Shown: one piece after another, positions 8,798 through 19,437 of the stretch
How positions within the stretch are numbered: the first letter of the stretch is position 1
Layout of the letters: each line of letters starts with the position of its first letter
Notes under the pieces: model-generated
The model's input: the letters and a program-made list of their open reading frames with translations, nothing else
Database searches by the model: none
What the model was told of the DNA's origin: nothing
Assembly: GCF_002149015.1 (NCBI RefSeq)
Contig: NZ_NGFO01000010.1
Span: 1 to 64,000, forward strand
DNA from: Gordonia lacunae
GTDB lineage: Bacteria > Actinomycetota > Actinomycetes > Mycobacteriales > Mycobacteriaceae
Direction of reading: 5' to 3'
DNA: 64,000 bases
Made by a program: the position numbers and the translations under genes

Positions 8798-9871
8798 CTA
8801 CTGCTGACCCTGACTTCGCCGCATGGCCTGCCGGACCCGCCCGGCCTCCCGGGTGGCGTGCGGGTTCGGACGTCCGGCGCGCGAGCCGGCGAGTTTCGCA
8901 CCGATGTGCTCACCCACGGTGATCGGCGAGTAGCGGCTGCCGGCCCCCACGCACGATGGCAGCGTCGTGATCATCGCGTCGAGGTTCCCGTCGTGGAAGT
9001 AGGCCGCGGATCGACGCCGCTCCACCGTGCCGTCGACGATCGGCGGCTTGACCCGGTGCAGGGTCGACGTCCATCGCTCGTTGGTCCAGCGCGCCATCAG
9101 GTCGCCCAGATTGATCAGCAGCGCACCGTCGGCCGGACTCACGTCGTGCCACTCGCCTTCTTGGTCCAGTACCTGCAGGCCCCTGACCTGGTCGGCCCAC
9201 AGCACCGTCACGATCCCGTAGTCAGTGTGCTCCCCCATGCCGGTCAGCTCGCCGTCCAGTTCGATCTCGCCCGGCGGCAACGCGTAATTGTTCATCCGGA
9301 GGACGTCGAGGGAATGGTCGGTGAAACCCTCGAAGAAGTCCGCGGGCAGGTCGAGGGCGTCGGCGAAGATCCTGGTCAGCGTGTGGGCGACGCGTCGGGC
9401 TTCGCTGAAGTACGCCGAGACCGCCGCCTGGAAGTGGGCCACGGCCGGCCAGGTGTTGCTCGCGTACTGGTCGGCCGGCAGGTCCAGTTCGGGGTATTGC
9501 GTCGCCTCGACGCCGACGTTGTAGGCCTCGAAGAAGTCGTTCATGCGTCCGGCGGATTCGACGCCGAGCGACAGTGACAGGGATTCCGACTTCGGCGGCG
9601 CGTACCCGCGATTGATCTCCGGCGGTGTGCGGTAGGTCTTCTTCAGCTCGAGCGGCAGGGCGAAGAAGTCGTCCATGACCGCGGTGAACTCGTCGATGAC
9701 CGCGGCGGGGATCTCGTGCCCGACGACCTGGATGAAGCCGACCGAACTCGCCGCATCGTCGAACCTCGCGGCCACCACTGCCCGGTCGGCGGGATCGCCG
9801 TTGCGCATGTACGGCGAGATGTCGATGAGCGGCACGTCGAATCCGGTGGCGGCGGCGGTCATGGCGTCCAT
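8798..9871 (-). CDS. Fe(II)/2-oxoglutarate-dependent oxygenase (isopenicillin N synthase-like family)
   Basis: A 357-residue non-haem iron oxygenase. The N-terminal DIOX_N domain starts VPLIDISPYM and includes GFIQVVGHEIP. The jelly-roll domain carries the iron ligands His215 and Asp217 (GEHTDYG) and His272 (TLHRV), with the 2-oxoglutarate clamp RxS at about 286-288. PPEINRGYAP and an ALPPGEIEL segment are typical of plant-like/bacterial gibberellin-oxidase-type members. The substrate is unknown. The frame is open upstream into the MFS gene, so I chose ATG 9871; ATG 9862 is an alternative. It converges on the DUF2236 gene with a 14-bp gap. Confidence 0.87.
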   Translation of the reverse strand: MDAMTAAATGFDVPLIDISPYMRNGDPADRAVVAARFDDAASSVGFIQVVGHEIPAAVIDEFTAVMDDFFALPLELKKTYRTPPEINRGYAPPKSESLSLSLGVESAGRMNDFFEAYNVGVEATQYPELDLPADQYASNTWPAVAHFQAAVSAYFSEARRVAHTLTRIFADALDLPADFFEGFTDHSLDVLRMNNYALPPGEIELDGELTGMGEHTDYGIVTVLWADQVRGLQVLDQEGEWHDVSPADGALLINLGDLMARWTNERWTSTLHRVKPPIVDGTVERRRSAAYFHDGNLDAMITTLPSCVGAGSRYSPITVGEHIGAKLAGSRAGRPNPHATREAGRVRQAMRRSQGQQ

Positions 9872-9915
9872 GGTGGCACCGATCGCCGGGCCGCGCTGAG
9901 CGGCGAACTCGTCTC

Positions 9916-11184
9916 TCAGGTGCGCTGACCGGCGCGGTAGTGCACGAACGCCGGGATCATCAGCGCGGCCACCATCGTCGCGATCACGACCGCGATGCCG
10001 CCGAAAGCCGTTGCGGCGGCCACTCCGATCGAGGCGGCCGCGGCGCCGTGGGCGACGTCGGCGATCCGTGGGCCGCCGGCCACCACCACGATGAACACAC
10101 CCTGCAGTCGGCCGCGCACCTCGTCGGTCGCGGCCGCCAGCAGGATCGTCTGCCGGAACGCCGCCGACGCCATGTCGGCCGCGCCACCGATCATCAGCAG
10201 CACGACCGCGACGACGAGCATCGGCATGGCCGCCCCGTCGGCGAACGACACAGCGATCCCGGTCCCCGTGATCGCCAACCCCCAGATGATGATGCACACG
10301 ATCACCGCGAGACCCTGGCGCTGCACGCGGGCGACCCAACCCGAGAAGATGCCGCCGACGACGGCGCCCGCGGAGATCGCCGTGAACAGCAGGGCGAAGG
10401 CGATGCCACCGCCCTCGGGTCCGCCGAAGTTCTCGTGGGCCATCTGTGGGAACAGCGCCCGCGGCATGCCGAAGATCATGGCGATGAGGTCGACGAGGAA
10501 GGACGCCAGGAGAATCTTGTGCCCGGCCAGGTAACGGAGGCCTTCCAGTACCGAACGCAGGCCCGCCACCTTGGGCGCGGCGTCACTCTCCGGCCGGAGG
10601 GACGGCAACATCGCGACGGCGATGAGCGTCGGCAACAGGAACAACGTGTCGACGAAGTACAGCAGCGAATACCCGAGGACCGGGATCAGAGAGCCGCCGA
10701 CGAGTGGCCCGGCGATGGCGCCGGCCTGCATGACCGTCATGTTCAGCGACAGCGCCGCGGGCAGATCCTTGGCGTCGAGCAGCCGTGGCAGCACGGCCGT
10801 CCGGGTGGGCTGGTTCACGGCGAAGAAGGCCTGCTGAACGGCGAAGAGCACCAACACGATCCACACGTTCTGCCCGCCCATCGCGGCCTGCACCCAGAAG
10901 AGAGCGCTGCAGACGATGAGGCCGATCGTCGTGATGATCAACAGGGTCCGGCGGTCGACCACGTCGGCCAGCGCCCCACCCCACAGCCCGAAGACGACGA
11001 GCGGAACCAGGCCGAAGACGCCGGTCAGCCCGACGTACGCCGAGCTTCCGGTGACCTCGTAGATCTGGGCCGGCACGGCGACGACACTCAGCTGCGCGCC
11101 GATCACGGTGACGATGTTCGCCAGCCACAGCCGCCGGAAGTACTGATTGCGCAGCGGCGCGGTGTCGGCGAGAAGGCGGGCCAT
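9916..11184 (-). CDS. MFS transporter, EntS/MFS_3-like exporter
   Basis: A 422-residue permease with about twelve hydrophobic segments. The signature between helices 2 and 3 is GGALADVVDRRTLL. The N-terminus (PLRNQYFRRLWLANIVTVIG) and the QPTRTAVLPRLL loop resemble enterobactin-exporter-type MFS_3 proteins, which typically export siderophores, drugs or other small molecules. The substrate is not evident. The start at ATG 11184 fits the conserved N-terminus. It lies 44 bp upstream of the oxygenase gene on the same strand, so the two may be cotranscribed and functionally paired. Confidence 0.85.
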   Translation of the reverse strand: MARLLADTAPLRNQYFRRLWLANIVTVIGAQLSVVAVPAQIYEVTGSSAYVGLTGVFGLVPLVVFGLWGGALADVVDRRTLLIITTIGLIVCSALFWVQAAMGGQNVWIVLVLFAVQQAFFAVNQPTRTAVLPRLLDAKDLPAALSLNMTVMQAGAIAGPLVGGSLIPVLGYSLLYFVDTLFLLPTLIAVAMLPSLRPESDAAPKVAGLRSVLEGLRYLAGHKILLASFLVDLIAMIFGMPRALFPQMAHENFGGPEGGGIAFALLFTAISAGAVVGGIFSGWVARVQRQGLAVIVCIIIWGLAITGTGIAVSFADGAAMPMLVVAVVLLMIGGAADMASAAFRQTILLAAATDEVRGRLQGVFIVVVAGGPRIADVAHGAAAASIGVAAATAFGGIAVVIATMVAALMIPAFVHYRAGQRT

Positions 11185-11338
11185 TTCCACGATGCTATGA
11201 CCGCCACCCGGCGTCGTGTCACTCAGGCCGACACGTGCCTGTGGAGCGTGGCCACGGCGTGGGCGCCGCCCTCCGCTATGGTCATGTCCGCCCGAGGCGC
11301 ACTCGCACCTGGGTCGGGGCTTCGAGAAGGGGATGCAC

Positions 11339-11785
11339 ATGGGTGTTCGGCGCTGGATGACGGTGGTGACGGTCGCGGTGGCCGTCGTGCTCGGCCTCGG
11401 GATCCCGGGGGCGGCACAGGCCAGTCCGCGGTATCCGACCACCGGTGATCGCATCACGGTTCAGGTCGCCTCGGATCAGCAGAGCGCCTACAGCTTCTGG
11501 TGGGTCGACGGCCACAACCGGATGTCGCCTCGCGCGGCCCGGGTGGGTGCGAACCTGAGCCATTACGATTCGACGACCCGCTTGTGGTCGACCACAACCA
11601 CTTTCACCTCGCACCGGAAACGGCAGCAGACGGCCGCGAACATCACGTCGTGGGGCGGTTACGCCCGCTGCACGATCTGGGTGAACGGCGTGCGCGTGTC
11701 CCACCATGTGTATCGGGCGCCGGTCTTCGCCCAGGCGCAGTGCGGTATCGCCGGACTCGACCCGAACCGCCTCGACTACCGCTGA
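11339..11785 (+). CDS. small secreted protein, MmpS-like fold suspected
   Basis: A 148-residue protein with a clear Sec signal peptide: MGVRRW, a hydrophobic core of about 18 residues and a cleavage site after AQA near residue 29. The mature part has two cysteines (ARCTIWVNG and QAQCG) that could form a disulfide. The pattern of Val/Thr-rich strands ending in a CxIxVNG turn recalls the soluble domain of MmpS accessory proteins, but there is no transmembrane anchor and no MmpL partner nearby. The ATG at 11339 has AAGGGG upstream. Function unknown. Confidence 0.6.
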   Translation: MGVRRWMTVVTVAVAVVLGLGIPGAAQASPRYPTTGDRITVQVASDQQSAYSFWWVDGHNRMSPRAARVGANLSHYDSTTRLWSTTTTFTSHRKRQQTAANITSWGGYARCTIWVNGVRVSHHVYRAPVFAQAQCGIAGLDPNRLDYR

Positions 11786-11810
11786 CCGGCCAGGGGCAAC
11801 GGCTCTGCGG

Positions 11811-12545
11811 TCACGGCTGCAGCCGCTCGGCTCGCCAGGTGTGATCGACGTGGGTCAGCCGAACCCGGTTGTGCAGGCGGTTCGCTCGCCCCTGCCAGAA
11901 TTCGACCTCGACCGGGGCGATGCGGTACCCGCCCCAGTCCGGCGGGACCGGCACCTCCGCACCGCCGTCGAAGCCGCCGTAGTCCTCCGCGAGCGCGGCG
12001 GCCTTCTGTTCCAGTTCGGCGCGGCTGCCGATGGGGTGTGACTGCTGCGACGCCGCGGCCGACAACTGCGAACCGCGGGGTCGCAGCTCCCAGTACGCCT
12101 GGATCTCCTCGGCGCTGACGTGTTCCACCGGACCGCGGAAGTGCACCTGACGCTCCAGGGCGATCCAGGGAAACGTCACCGAGGCATACGGATTCGCCGC
12201 GAGATGCCGGCCCTTGTCCGAGTCGTAACCGGTGAAGAAGACCACACCGTTCGCGTCGACGCCCTTGCACAGGACGGTGCGCGTCGACGGCCGGCCCTCG
12301 GCATCGGCCGTTCCGAGGACCATCGCGTTGGGCTCGGCGATGCGGGCGTCGATGGCTTCGCGTAGCCACACATGGAAGAGGTCCAGCCACGGCGGGTCGC
12401 CGCGCAGCCAACTCGGGTCGAGGTTCTCGCGGATGCCGTCGGCACCGGCGGCGCGGTCACCCTCGCCGATATTGGGTGGGATGCCGCCGCCGTATCCGAC
12501 GCGCATGTTCGGCAGGTCGATGGGGTCGCGAGGCTCGTCCAGCAC
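11811..12545 (-). CDS. pdxH: pyridoxamine 5'-phosphate oxidase
   Basis: FMN enzyme that oxidises pyridoxamine or pyridoxine 5'-phosphate to pyridoxal 5'-phosphate, the last step of vitamin B6 synthesis and salvage. At 244 aa it has the PdxH landmarks MVLGTADAEGRPSTRTVLCKG, the FMN-binding DSDKGRHLAANP, the HFRGPVE strand, RPRGSQLSAAASQQS and the C-terminal NRLHNRVRL with the substrate-binding Arg. Starts at GTG 12545, with a TAGCGT hexamer 7 nt upstream. It supplies the cofactor used by serC downstream, though the two are not cotranscribed. Confidence 0.93.
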   Translation of the reverse strand: MLDEPRDPIDLPNMRVGYGGGIPPNIGEGDRAAGADGIRENLDPSWLRGDPPWLDLFHVWLREAIDARIAEPNAMVLGTADAEGRPSTRTVLCKGVDANGVVFFTGYDSDKGRHLAANPYASVTFPWIALERQVHFRGPVEHVSAEEIQAYWELRPRGSQLSAAASQQSHPIGSRAELEQKAAALAEDYGGFDGGAEVPVPPDWGGYRIAPVEVEFWQGRANRLHNRVRLTHVDHTWRAERLQP

Positions 12546-12720
12546 TTTCCTGACGCTACTCCGACCCCGCTCGTTACTCCGGGGTACACGCGGGGCGTCC
12601 TACTGATCTACAGTTCGTCGTGGATCGCATCCCCGCGGATCGACGTCCGGACCGTTTCCGTCCGGGCGGATTCACGAGACAGCGGATGCACGACACAGAC
12701 GTCGAGTGAGGTGGGTTGCC

Positions 12721-13848
12721 ATGGCCAACACTGTTCCCGAGGATTTCGTCGCCGGACTCGAGGGCGTGGTGGCCTTCACGACCGACATCGCCGAACCGGA
12801 CAAGAACGGCGGCAACCTCCGCTATCGCGGCGTCGACATCGAGGACCTAGTCGAGAACAAGGTGACCTTCGCCGACGTGTGGGCCCTTCTGGTCGACGGC
12901 AAGTTCGGCGACGGCCTGCCGCCGGCCGAACCGTTCCCACTGCCGATCCACACCGGTGACGTGCGGGTGGACGTCCAGGCCGCGCTCGCCATGCTCGCGC
13001 CGATCTGGGGGTACCAGCCGCTTCTCGACATCGACGACGAGACCGCCCGCGACAACCTCGCCCGCGCGTCGGTGATGGCGCTGTCCTACGTGGCGCAGTC
13101 GGCCCGCGGCATCCACCAGCCCGCGGTCCCCCAGCACGTGATCGACGAATGCGACACCGTCACCGCTCGTTTCATGACGCGCTGGAAGGGCGACCCCGAT
13201 CCCCGGCACATCGCCGCGATCGATGCCTATTGGGTAAGCGCCGCCGAGCACGGGATGAACGCCTCGACATTCACCGCGCGGGTGATCGCCTCCACCGGGG
13301 CCGACGTCGCGGCCTCGCTCTCGGGCGCGATCGGCGCCATGTCCGGCCCCCTGCACGGCGGAGCCCCCGCCCGCGTGCTGCCGATGATCGAAGAGGTCGA
13401 GAACACCGGGGACGCACGAGGACTCGTGAAGGGAATCCTGGACCGCAAAGAGAAGCTCATGGGCTTCGGGCACCGGGTGTACCGCGCGGAGGATCCGCGC
13501 GCCCGCGTACTGCGCCGCACCGCACAGGAATTGGACGTCCCTCGCTTCGAGATCGCCGCGGCACTCGAGCAGGCCGCGCTCACCGAACTCCGGGAACGGC
13601 GCCCCGACCGCGCCATCGAGACCAACGTCGAGTTCTGGGCGGCGGTCATCCTCGACTTCGCCGAGGTGCCGACGCACATGATGCCCGCGATGTTCACCTG
13701 TGGCCGGACCGCCGGCTGGTGCGCGCACATCCTGGAGCAGAAGCGCCTCGGAAAGCTCGTCCGCCCGGCCGCGATCTACACCGGCCCGAGCCCCCGGCGC
13801 CCCGAAGACGTCGAGGGCTGGGGCGACGTCGTGAAGCCGGGCCTGTAG
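12721..13848 (+). CDS. citA: citrate synthase 2 (CitA type)
   Basis: A second, shorter citrate synthase of 375 aa lacking the type II N-terminal beta domain. The histidines are present: His177 (EHGMNAST), His212 (GPLHGG) and His251 (GFGHRVYR). At the position of the catalytic Asp in gltA (NVDF), this protein reads NVEF, a Glu, as I recall also being the case in mycobacterial CitA. An upstream in-frame GTG at 12706 exists; ATG 12721 is preferred because GAGGTGGG sits at ribosome-binding distance. Might serve in methylcitrate or alternative-carbon metabolism, but this is not shown here. Confidence 0.9.
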   Translation: MANTVPEDFVAGLEGVVAFTTDIAEPDKNGGNLRYRGVDIEDLVENKVTFADVWALLVDGKFGDGLPPAEPFPLPIHTGDVRVDVQAALAMLAPIWGYQPLLDIDDETARDNLARASVMALSYVAQSARGIHQPAVPQHVIDECDTVTARFMTRWKGDPDPRHIAAIDAYWVSAAEHGMNASTFTARVIASTGADVAASLSGAIGAMSGPLHGGAPARVLPMIEEVENTGDARGLVKGILDRKEKLMGFGHRVYRAEDPRARVLRRTAQELDVPRFEIAAALEQAALTELRERRPDRAIETNVEFWAAVILDFAEVPTHMMPAMFTCGRTAGWCAHILEQKRLGKLVRPAAIYTGPSPRRPEDVEGWGDVVKPGL

Positions 13849-13975
13849 GTCCCTTCCACAGCCGCGGCCACGTTCAGCCTGGTCGGGTCGGTTGTGGACA
13901 CCCGGTCGTCGGGTCGCGGCCGGCATCGTAAAGTGTTCCCCAAGTCACGTGCTCACAACGACTGTCGGGGGAACG

Positions 13976-14299
13976 ATGAGCGGGGATTTTGTCGTCAATT
14001 CAGGTGCGATGGACGGCGTCGCAGGTGCACTCGAGGGCATGGGGTACTTCATCGAGTCCGCGCCGCGGCCGGACATCAGCGCGACCATCAGCTCAGCGAT
14101 GCCGAACTCACCGCTCGTCGGCGCGGGTGCCGACGCCACCGCGAAGCTGACGCAGGCACAGACAGCCGTATCCGGGCAGTGGGAGACGTTCGCCTCCGCG
14201 GTACGTGCGGCTCGCACGATCGCGGTGGACGTCGACGACGAGAACGCGACCAAGTTCCGGACGCTGTCCACGCTCCCAGACAGCGAGGCGCCCCGATGA
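13976..14299 (+). CDS. small type VII secretion (ESX)-like helical protein
   Basis: A 107-residue protein predicted to be mostly alpha-helical, without cysteine and without signal peptide. It has GAMDGVAGALEGMG and AKLTQAQTAVSGQWETFASAVRAAR, resembling the helix-turn-helix arrangement of ESX/WXG100-type partners; a central W sits in SGQWETF rather than in a canonical WxG. A GGGGGAAC site precedes the ATG. It overlaps the next gene by 4 bp, and small-large pairs like this typically form secreted heterodimers. The assignment rests on size, helicity and context. Confidence 0.6.
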   Translation: MSGDFVVNSGAMDGVAGALEGMGYFIESAPRPDISATISSAMPNSPLVGAGADATAKLTQAQTAVSGQWETFASAVRAARTIAVDVDDENATKFRTLSTLPDSEAPR

Positions 14300-16680
14300 G
14301 TGGGAGCCCGGCTCTCACCAAGGTGATCATGGATTCGTGGCGGCCGTGGGAGCTGGCGGAAGCAAAGTTGACCGGGCTCTCCGACGCCATCCGCGAGAAC
14401 TCTGAGGCTGCGGAACGAACGGTCGACCAGGTGCCGAACACGTCCTGGGCCGGCGGCGCCAGGTCTGCGGCCAATGCGCGGGCGAGTGACCAGAACGGAT
14501 GGGCAAAGAAGGTCGCCGGCAAGGTCGACGACCTCCAGACGGCGCTGAACAATGCCGCTTCGGCAATCGACTCGTCGAAGACTGCCGTGAACGGTGCCCT
14601 GCTCGGCGCCTCGATGCAGCGCTTCGTGCTCATCAGCGAGTCCGACCCGGCGTGGCAGATGCGGTACGTCCCGAAGGACGACGACGACCTCACTCCTGGT
14701 CAGATAGCCGACAAGGAACGCGAGATGACCAGCTACGTGAAGGGGAAAGCCGACGAGCTGGCCGCCACAGCCTCTGACCACGCCGCGCTGATCCGGACCT
14801 CGGTAGGAAATCTCGACACCATCGCACCGCCGGCGCTCACGCTCAGCGCGCAAGACGGGCGCCGTCACGGCCAGCTGGCCGCCGATGGTTGGACCGACGA
14901 AGAGGCTGCCGCGGTCGGACGCAACTTGCGAGCCGCGGGTCTGAGCGACGAACAGATCGCCCGGCTGATGAACGGCGAGAAGCTGGACGACGTCCCGCGT
15001 GGTGTCCAGGAGTACCTGCACACGTTCTACGGCTCTGTGGGCTCCGAAGGGCTCTTCGACTTGAAGTCCAAGTTCGACGGCATGCACACACCCGTCGGAG
15101 ACTCGTGGTCCAAGGCGCTCGGCCAAGGTCTCCTCACCCTGTCGAACGAGAACGTCGGCGCGAATACCGGGTATCAGTACCTGCCCGGCTGGGTGCAGGA
15201 CTGGGCGAGCAACCACAACTCCAATGACGGAGCGCGAATCCGGAGCTTCGATGTCCCACTCGCCGGTCTCCTCTCCCACTCCGGAACCGTTCCGCCGGGA
15301 GAAAGATTTGGCACCGAACTCATACGTAAAGCTGCGGGCGGTGCCGGCCGGAGCGCCGACGACAGCGGCTTGTTAGCGCCCGAGACCAACTACGGCGGGC
15401 CCCACGACGACCACTCGGCACTCAAACAAAACTACGAGGATACGATCCGAACCTTCTTGGAAGTAGGCACCAGGAATCATGAGGCGTCGGCCGCCATCCT
15501 CACCGGCGAGTATTCCAGCGGTGAGAAGCTCGCCGACTACGACAGAGACACCATGGTCGGATATGTCCTCAAGCACGACTGGGACGACGGGGGCGATGTC
15601 GCGGGTGGTCTCATCGATTGGATCAGGGACAGTGGCGGAAGTGGTGACCCGACCAGAGTCGCCCTAGCGGACCGCGCGTTCAGCGGACTATTCGATTTCA
15701 CCACGTCTACCGCCGACTCCAACAACTTCTCGACGTTGATGAACGCCAACACCGCTGGAGATGCAATCGGAAAAATCAATCCACATCTGGCGGGCGCCCT
15801 CCGAGAGGCATCCCTGCCGTATCTGAACATCCTTGCGGGCGGCGAGTCGACAGTGCATGGCCACCCAGGATTCGATCCCGAGGTTGCGCCCGACGAGATG
15901 CAGCGCCGCGCAGCACGCCTCTTCACCCTTATCGCGAGCGATAACACCTACGGAGCGCCGACTGACGAGAATCCCGACGGCACAGGGGCGGGCGCAGACC
16001 TGTATCGCGACATTCTCGATCAGACAATTCGAAACGGCACCGCCGCAGGCGACCTGGCGTCCACAGAACCGCACCAAGCGCGATCATTGGCTGAGCTAAG
16101 CGCGAATCTCCGCGCCTTAGGGCAGTCCGGACTGTATGGAGCCGAGTACGATCTCCAGCTTGACGAGGACGTCAGAACGGAGGCCGAGAATGCTGCGGAC
16201 ACAAAAGTCCGAAACATAGTTACGTCTGCATCCGCTGGATTGACCGGTGTCCCTCATCCGGCTGTGATTGCTGTAGGAGCCGCGGGCACGGCGGCATCAC
16301 CTTGGCTGCTGCCCGCGGAATCTGCAGGCGACATAGAATTCCGCCCTCCTACCGGTGTCGGGTCAGGTGGCACGGCAGCCGAAGACGAGATTCGCCTCGT
16401 TTACGGTGCCCTTCGGGGGATCGACGCAGCACCAGACGTCGGTGCACCCGCCGAATGGTACAGCGGGGACGGGCGACTCAAGCCGCTTGCAGACATCCTC
16501 TCAGAGCACAAGGGAGACCAAGGCGAACTCCTGAGTGCGATGGAAGGGGCCTTAGACAACCCACAGTTGGTGGAATCGCTGCGTGCCGGTACCAGCACCG
16601 GCAACCAACAAGGGCGATTGAACTTCGATCCCACCGACCCCGACAATTATGACGACATGATCCTGAACGGTTCAGAGTAG
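14296..16680 (+). CDS. large type VII secretion-associated protein (WXG-like N-terminus, TPR-repeat-region type)
   Basis: A 794-residue protein. Residues 1-110 are helical with a WAGGARSAANARA motif, like a WXG100 domain. Residues about 190-300 (DGWTDEEAAAVGRNLRAAGLSDEQIARLMNGE read in part) match the actinobacterial TPR-repeat-region family as I recall it. A hydrophobic Ala/Gly/Pro stretch lies near 640-665, followed by an acidic C-terminus rich in Asp/Asn. No catalytic toxin motif is recognisable. GC and codon use drop towards the 3' half, including a TTA leucine codon near 15373, which suggests horizontal acquisition. It overlaps the small helical gene and abuts the next lipoprotein-like gene. 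Confidence 0.65.
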   Translation: MSGSPALTKVIMDSWRPWELAEAKLTGLSDAIRENSEAAERTVDQVPNTSWAGGARSAANARASDQNGWAKKVAGKVDDLQTALNNAASAIDSSKTAVNGALLGASMQRFVLISESDPAWQMRYVPKDDDDLTPGQIADKEREMTSYVKGKADELAATASDHAALIRTSVGNLDTIAPPALTLSAQDGRRHGQLAADGWTDEEAAAVGRNLRAAGLSDEQIARLMNGEKLDDVPRGVQEYLHTFYGSVGSEGLFDLKSKFDGMHTPVGDSWSKALGQGLLTLSNENVGANTGYQYLPGWVQDWASNHNSNDGARIRSFDVPLAGLLSHSGTVPPGERFGTELIRKAAGGAGRSADDSGLLAPETNYGGPHDDHSALKQNYEDTIRTFLEVGTRNHEASAAILTGEYSSGEKLADYDRDTMVGYVLKHDWDDGGDVAGGLIDWIRDSGGSGDPTRVALADRAFSGLFDFTTSTADSNNFSTLMNANTAGDAIGKINPHLAGALREASLPYLNILAGGESTVHGHPGFDPEVAPDEMQRRAARLFTLIASDNTYGAPTDENPDGTGAGADLYRDILDQTIRNGTAAGDLASTEPHQARSLAELSANLRALGQSGLYGAEYDLQLDEDVRTEAENAADTKVRNIVTSASAGLTGVPHPAVIAVGAAGTAASPWLLPAESAGDIEFRPPTGVGSGGTAAEDEIRLVYGALRGIDAAPDVGAPAEWYSGDGRLKPLADILSEHKGDQGELLSAMEGALDNPQLVESLRAGTSTGNQQGRLNFDPTDPDNYDDMILNGSE

Positions 16681-17541
16681 ATGAGAATCAGACGCGGCAC
16701 TTCTGCCGTACTGGTCATGATGGCGTTTGCTGGGACCGGTTGTGCAACCTCGGATGCCCCGCTTGAACAATCAGTCACATTCAGCTCACAGTCGGCATCA
16801 TCCACCGTCGCTCCGCAGGATTACCGCTACCCCTCCGAGACCGCAGGGCCATACAACGTCGTCTGGTCGGCCTCAGAGGGAATCGATCTTCACAGCAGGC
16901 CGGCCGAGCTCGCTCGTGCGTACGTCGAATCCTGCCAATTGTCGGTATTCGGGAGACAGGCCACTTATCCTGGCGCGGTTGCAGCCGCCCCAGAGCCTAG
17001 CGTTGTGAACAGGGTCGGTTGCCTTTTCGCACCGAAGCGGCCCGAGGGCTGGTTCCCGGCGCTCTCCGGCACGATGTACGCCCACATCGCGGAGATTCGA
17101 GCGTCAGAACGTGAGCTATCCGCCCGGGGTTGCTCCCTGCGCAGCGGTCGAGCCGAGGTGCGTACGGGAGAACCAGAAAGCGCCTATCTGAGTGCATACG
17201 AGTTCAGCTTCACAGCCAAACTCCCCCCGAATGCGGTGGATCCGCGATCGAATATCCCGCGAACGGCGGCACCGGGAACTGGAACACGGGCGCCGCAATT
17301 CGATGTTTTCTATCCATGGAAGTTCGACGCGGTGCCATGGGGCATCCGCCCCCCTCCGCAACCGCCCTTCAACGAGCGGCCCTGTTCTCGATGGGCAGCC
17401 GGGATGCTCGATCGGATCCCGGCGTACTCCGGTCAGAGCCCGTTCGCACCTGACGGGTCCTCGGCGGAGTTGGTGCCGAAACTGTCCGGCGAACAAGGGT
17501 TCCCGACTCTGCCTCAATCACCCGCGTGGCCCGAGCCCTGA
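16681..17541 (+). CDS. putative exported lipoprotein of a type VII-like cassette
   Basis: A 286-residue protein beginning one base after the preceding stop. The N-terminus is basic, then hydrophobic (SAVLVMMAFAGTGC), with Cys21 as the candidate lipidation residue; the lipobox lacks the usual Leu at -3, so lipidation is probable but not certain. Ser/Thr-rich linker to about residue 45, then a domain with several cysteines (ESCQLS, RVGCLF, SARGCSLR, RPCSRW) and a Pro-rich C-terminus. No family recognised. Shares the low-GC composition of the gene upstream, so the three probably moved together. Confidence 0.6.
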   Translation: MRIRRGTSAVLVMMAFAGTGCATSDAPLEQSVTFSSQSASSTVAPQDYRYPSETAGPYNVVWSASEGIDLHSRPAELARAYVESCQLSVFGRQATYPGAVAAAPEPSVVNRVGCLFAPKRPEGWFPALSGTMYAHIAEIRASERELSARGCSLRSGRAEVRTGEPESAYLSAYEFSFTAKLPPNAVDPRSNIPRTAAPGTGTRAPQFDVFYPWKFDAVPWGIRPPPQPPFNERPCSRWAAGMLDRIPAYSGQSPFAPDGSSAELVPKLSGEQGFPTLPQSPAWPEP

Positions 17542-19204
<1,663 letters not shown>

Positions 19205-19226
19205 CCGCCTCGTCGACCATCCACCG

Positions 19227-19260
19227 CCGGCGCGCCGCACAGATCGTTGCGGCGCGCCGG
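19227..19260 (+). terminator. GC-rich hairpin after serC
   Basis: A perfect 13-bp stem (CCGGCGCGCCGCA and its complement) with an 8-nt loop, 23 bp after the serC stop, followed by TTGTGCTTC rather than a pure T run. Likely an intrinsic terminator of the weak-U actinobacterial kind. Confidence 0.7.
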
Positions 19261-19437
19261 TTGTGCTTCGCCGAACCGGTAGCCTGGTTCCCACAGACCA
19301 CATCCGACGCATCGACCGCTGGCGTCGCTTGAGCCCCACGCGTGCTGAACTGCGGTTTTGCCGCGTGTCCCACAGTGAATCGGCAGATCGGTGAGTTAAT
19401 GTGACCCCAATGCGTGCACCCACCGGAGGAGGAGCAG

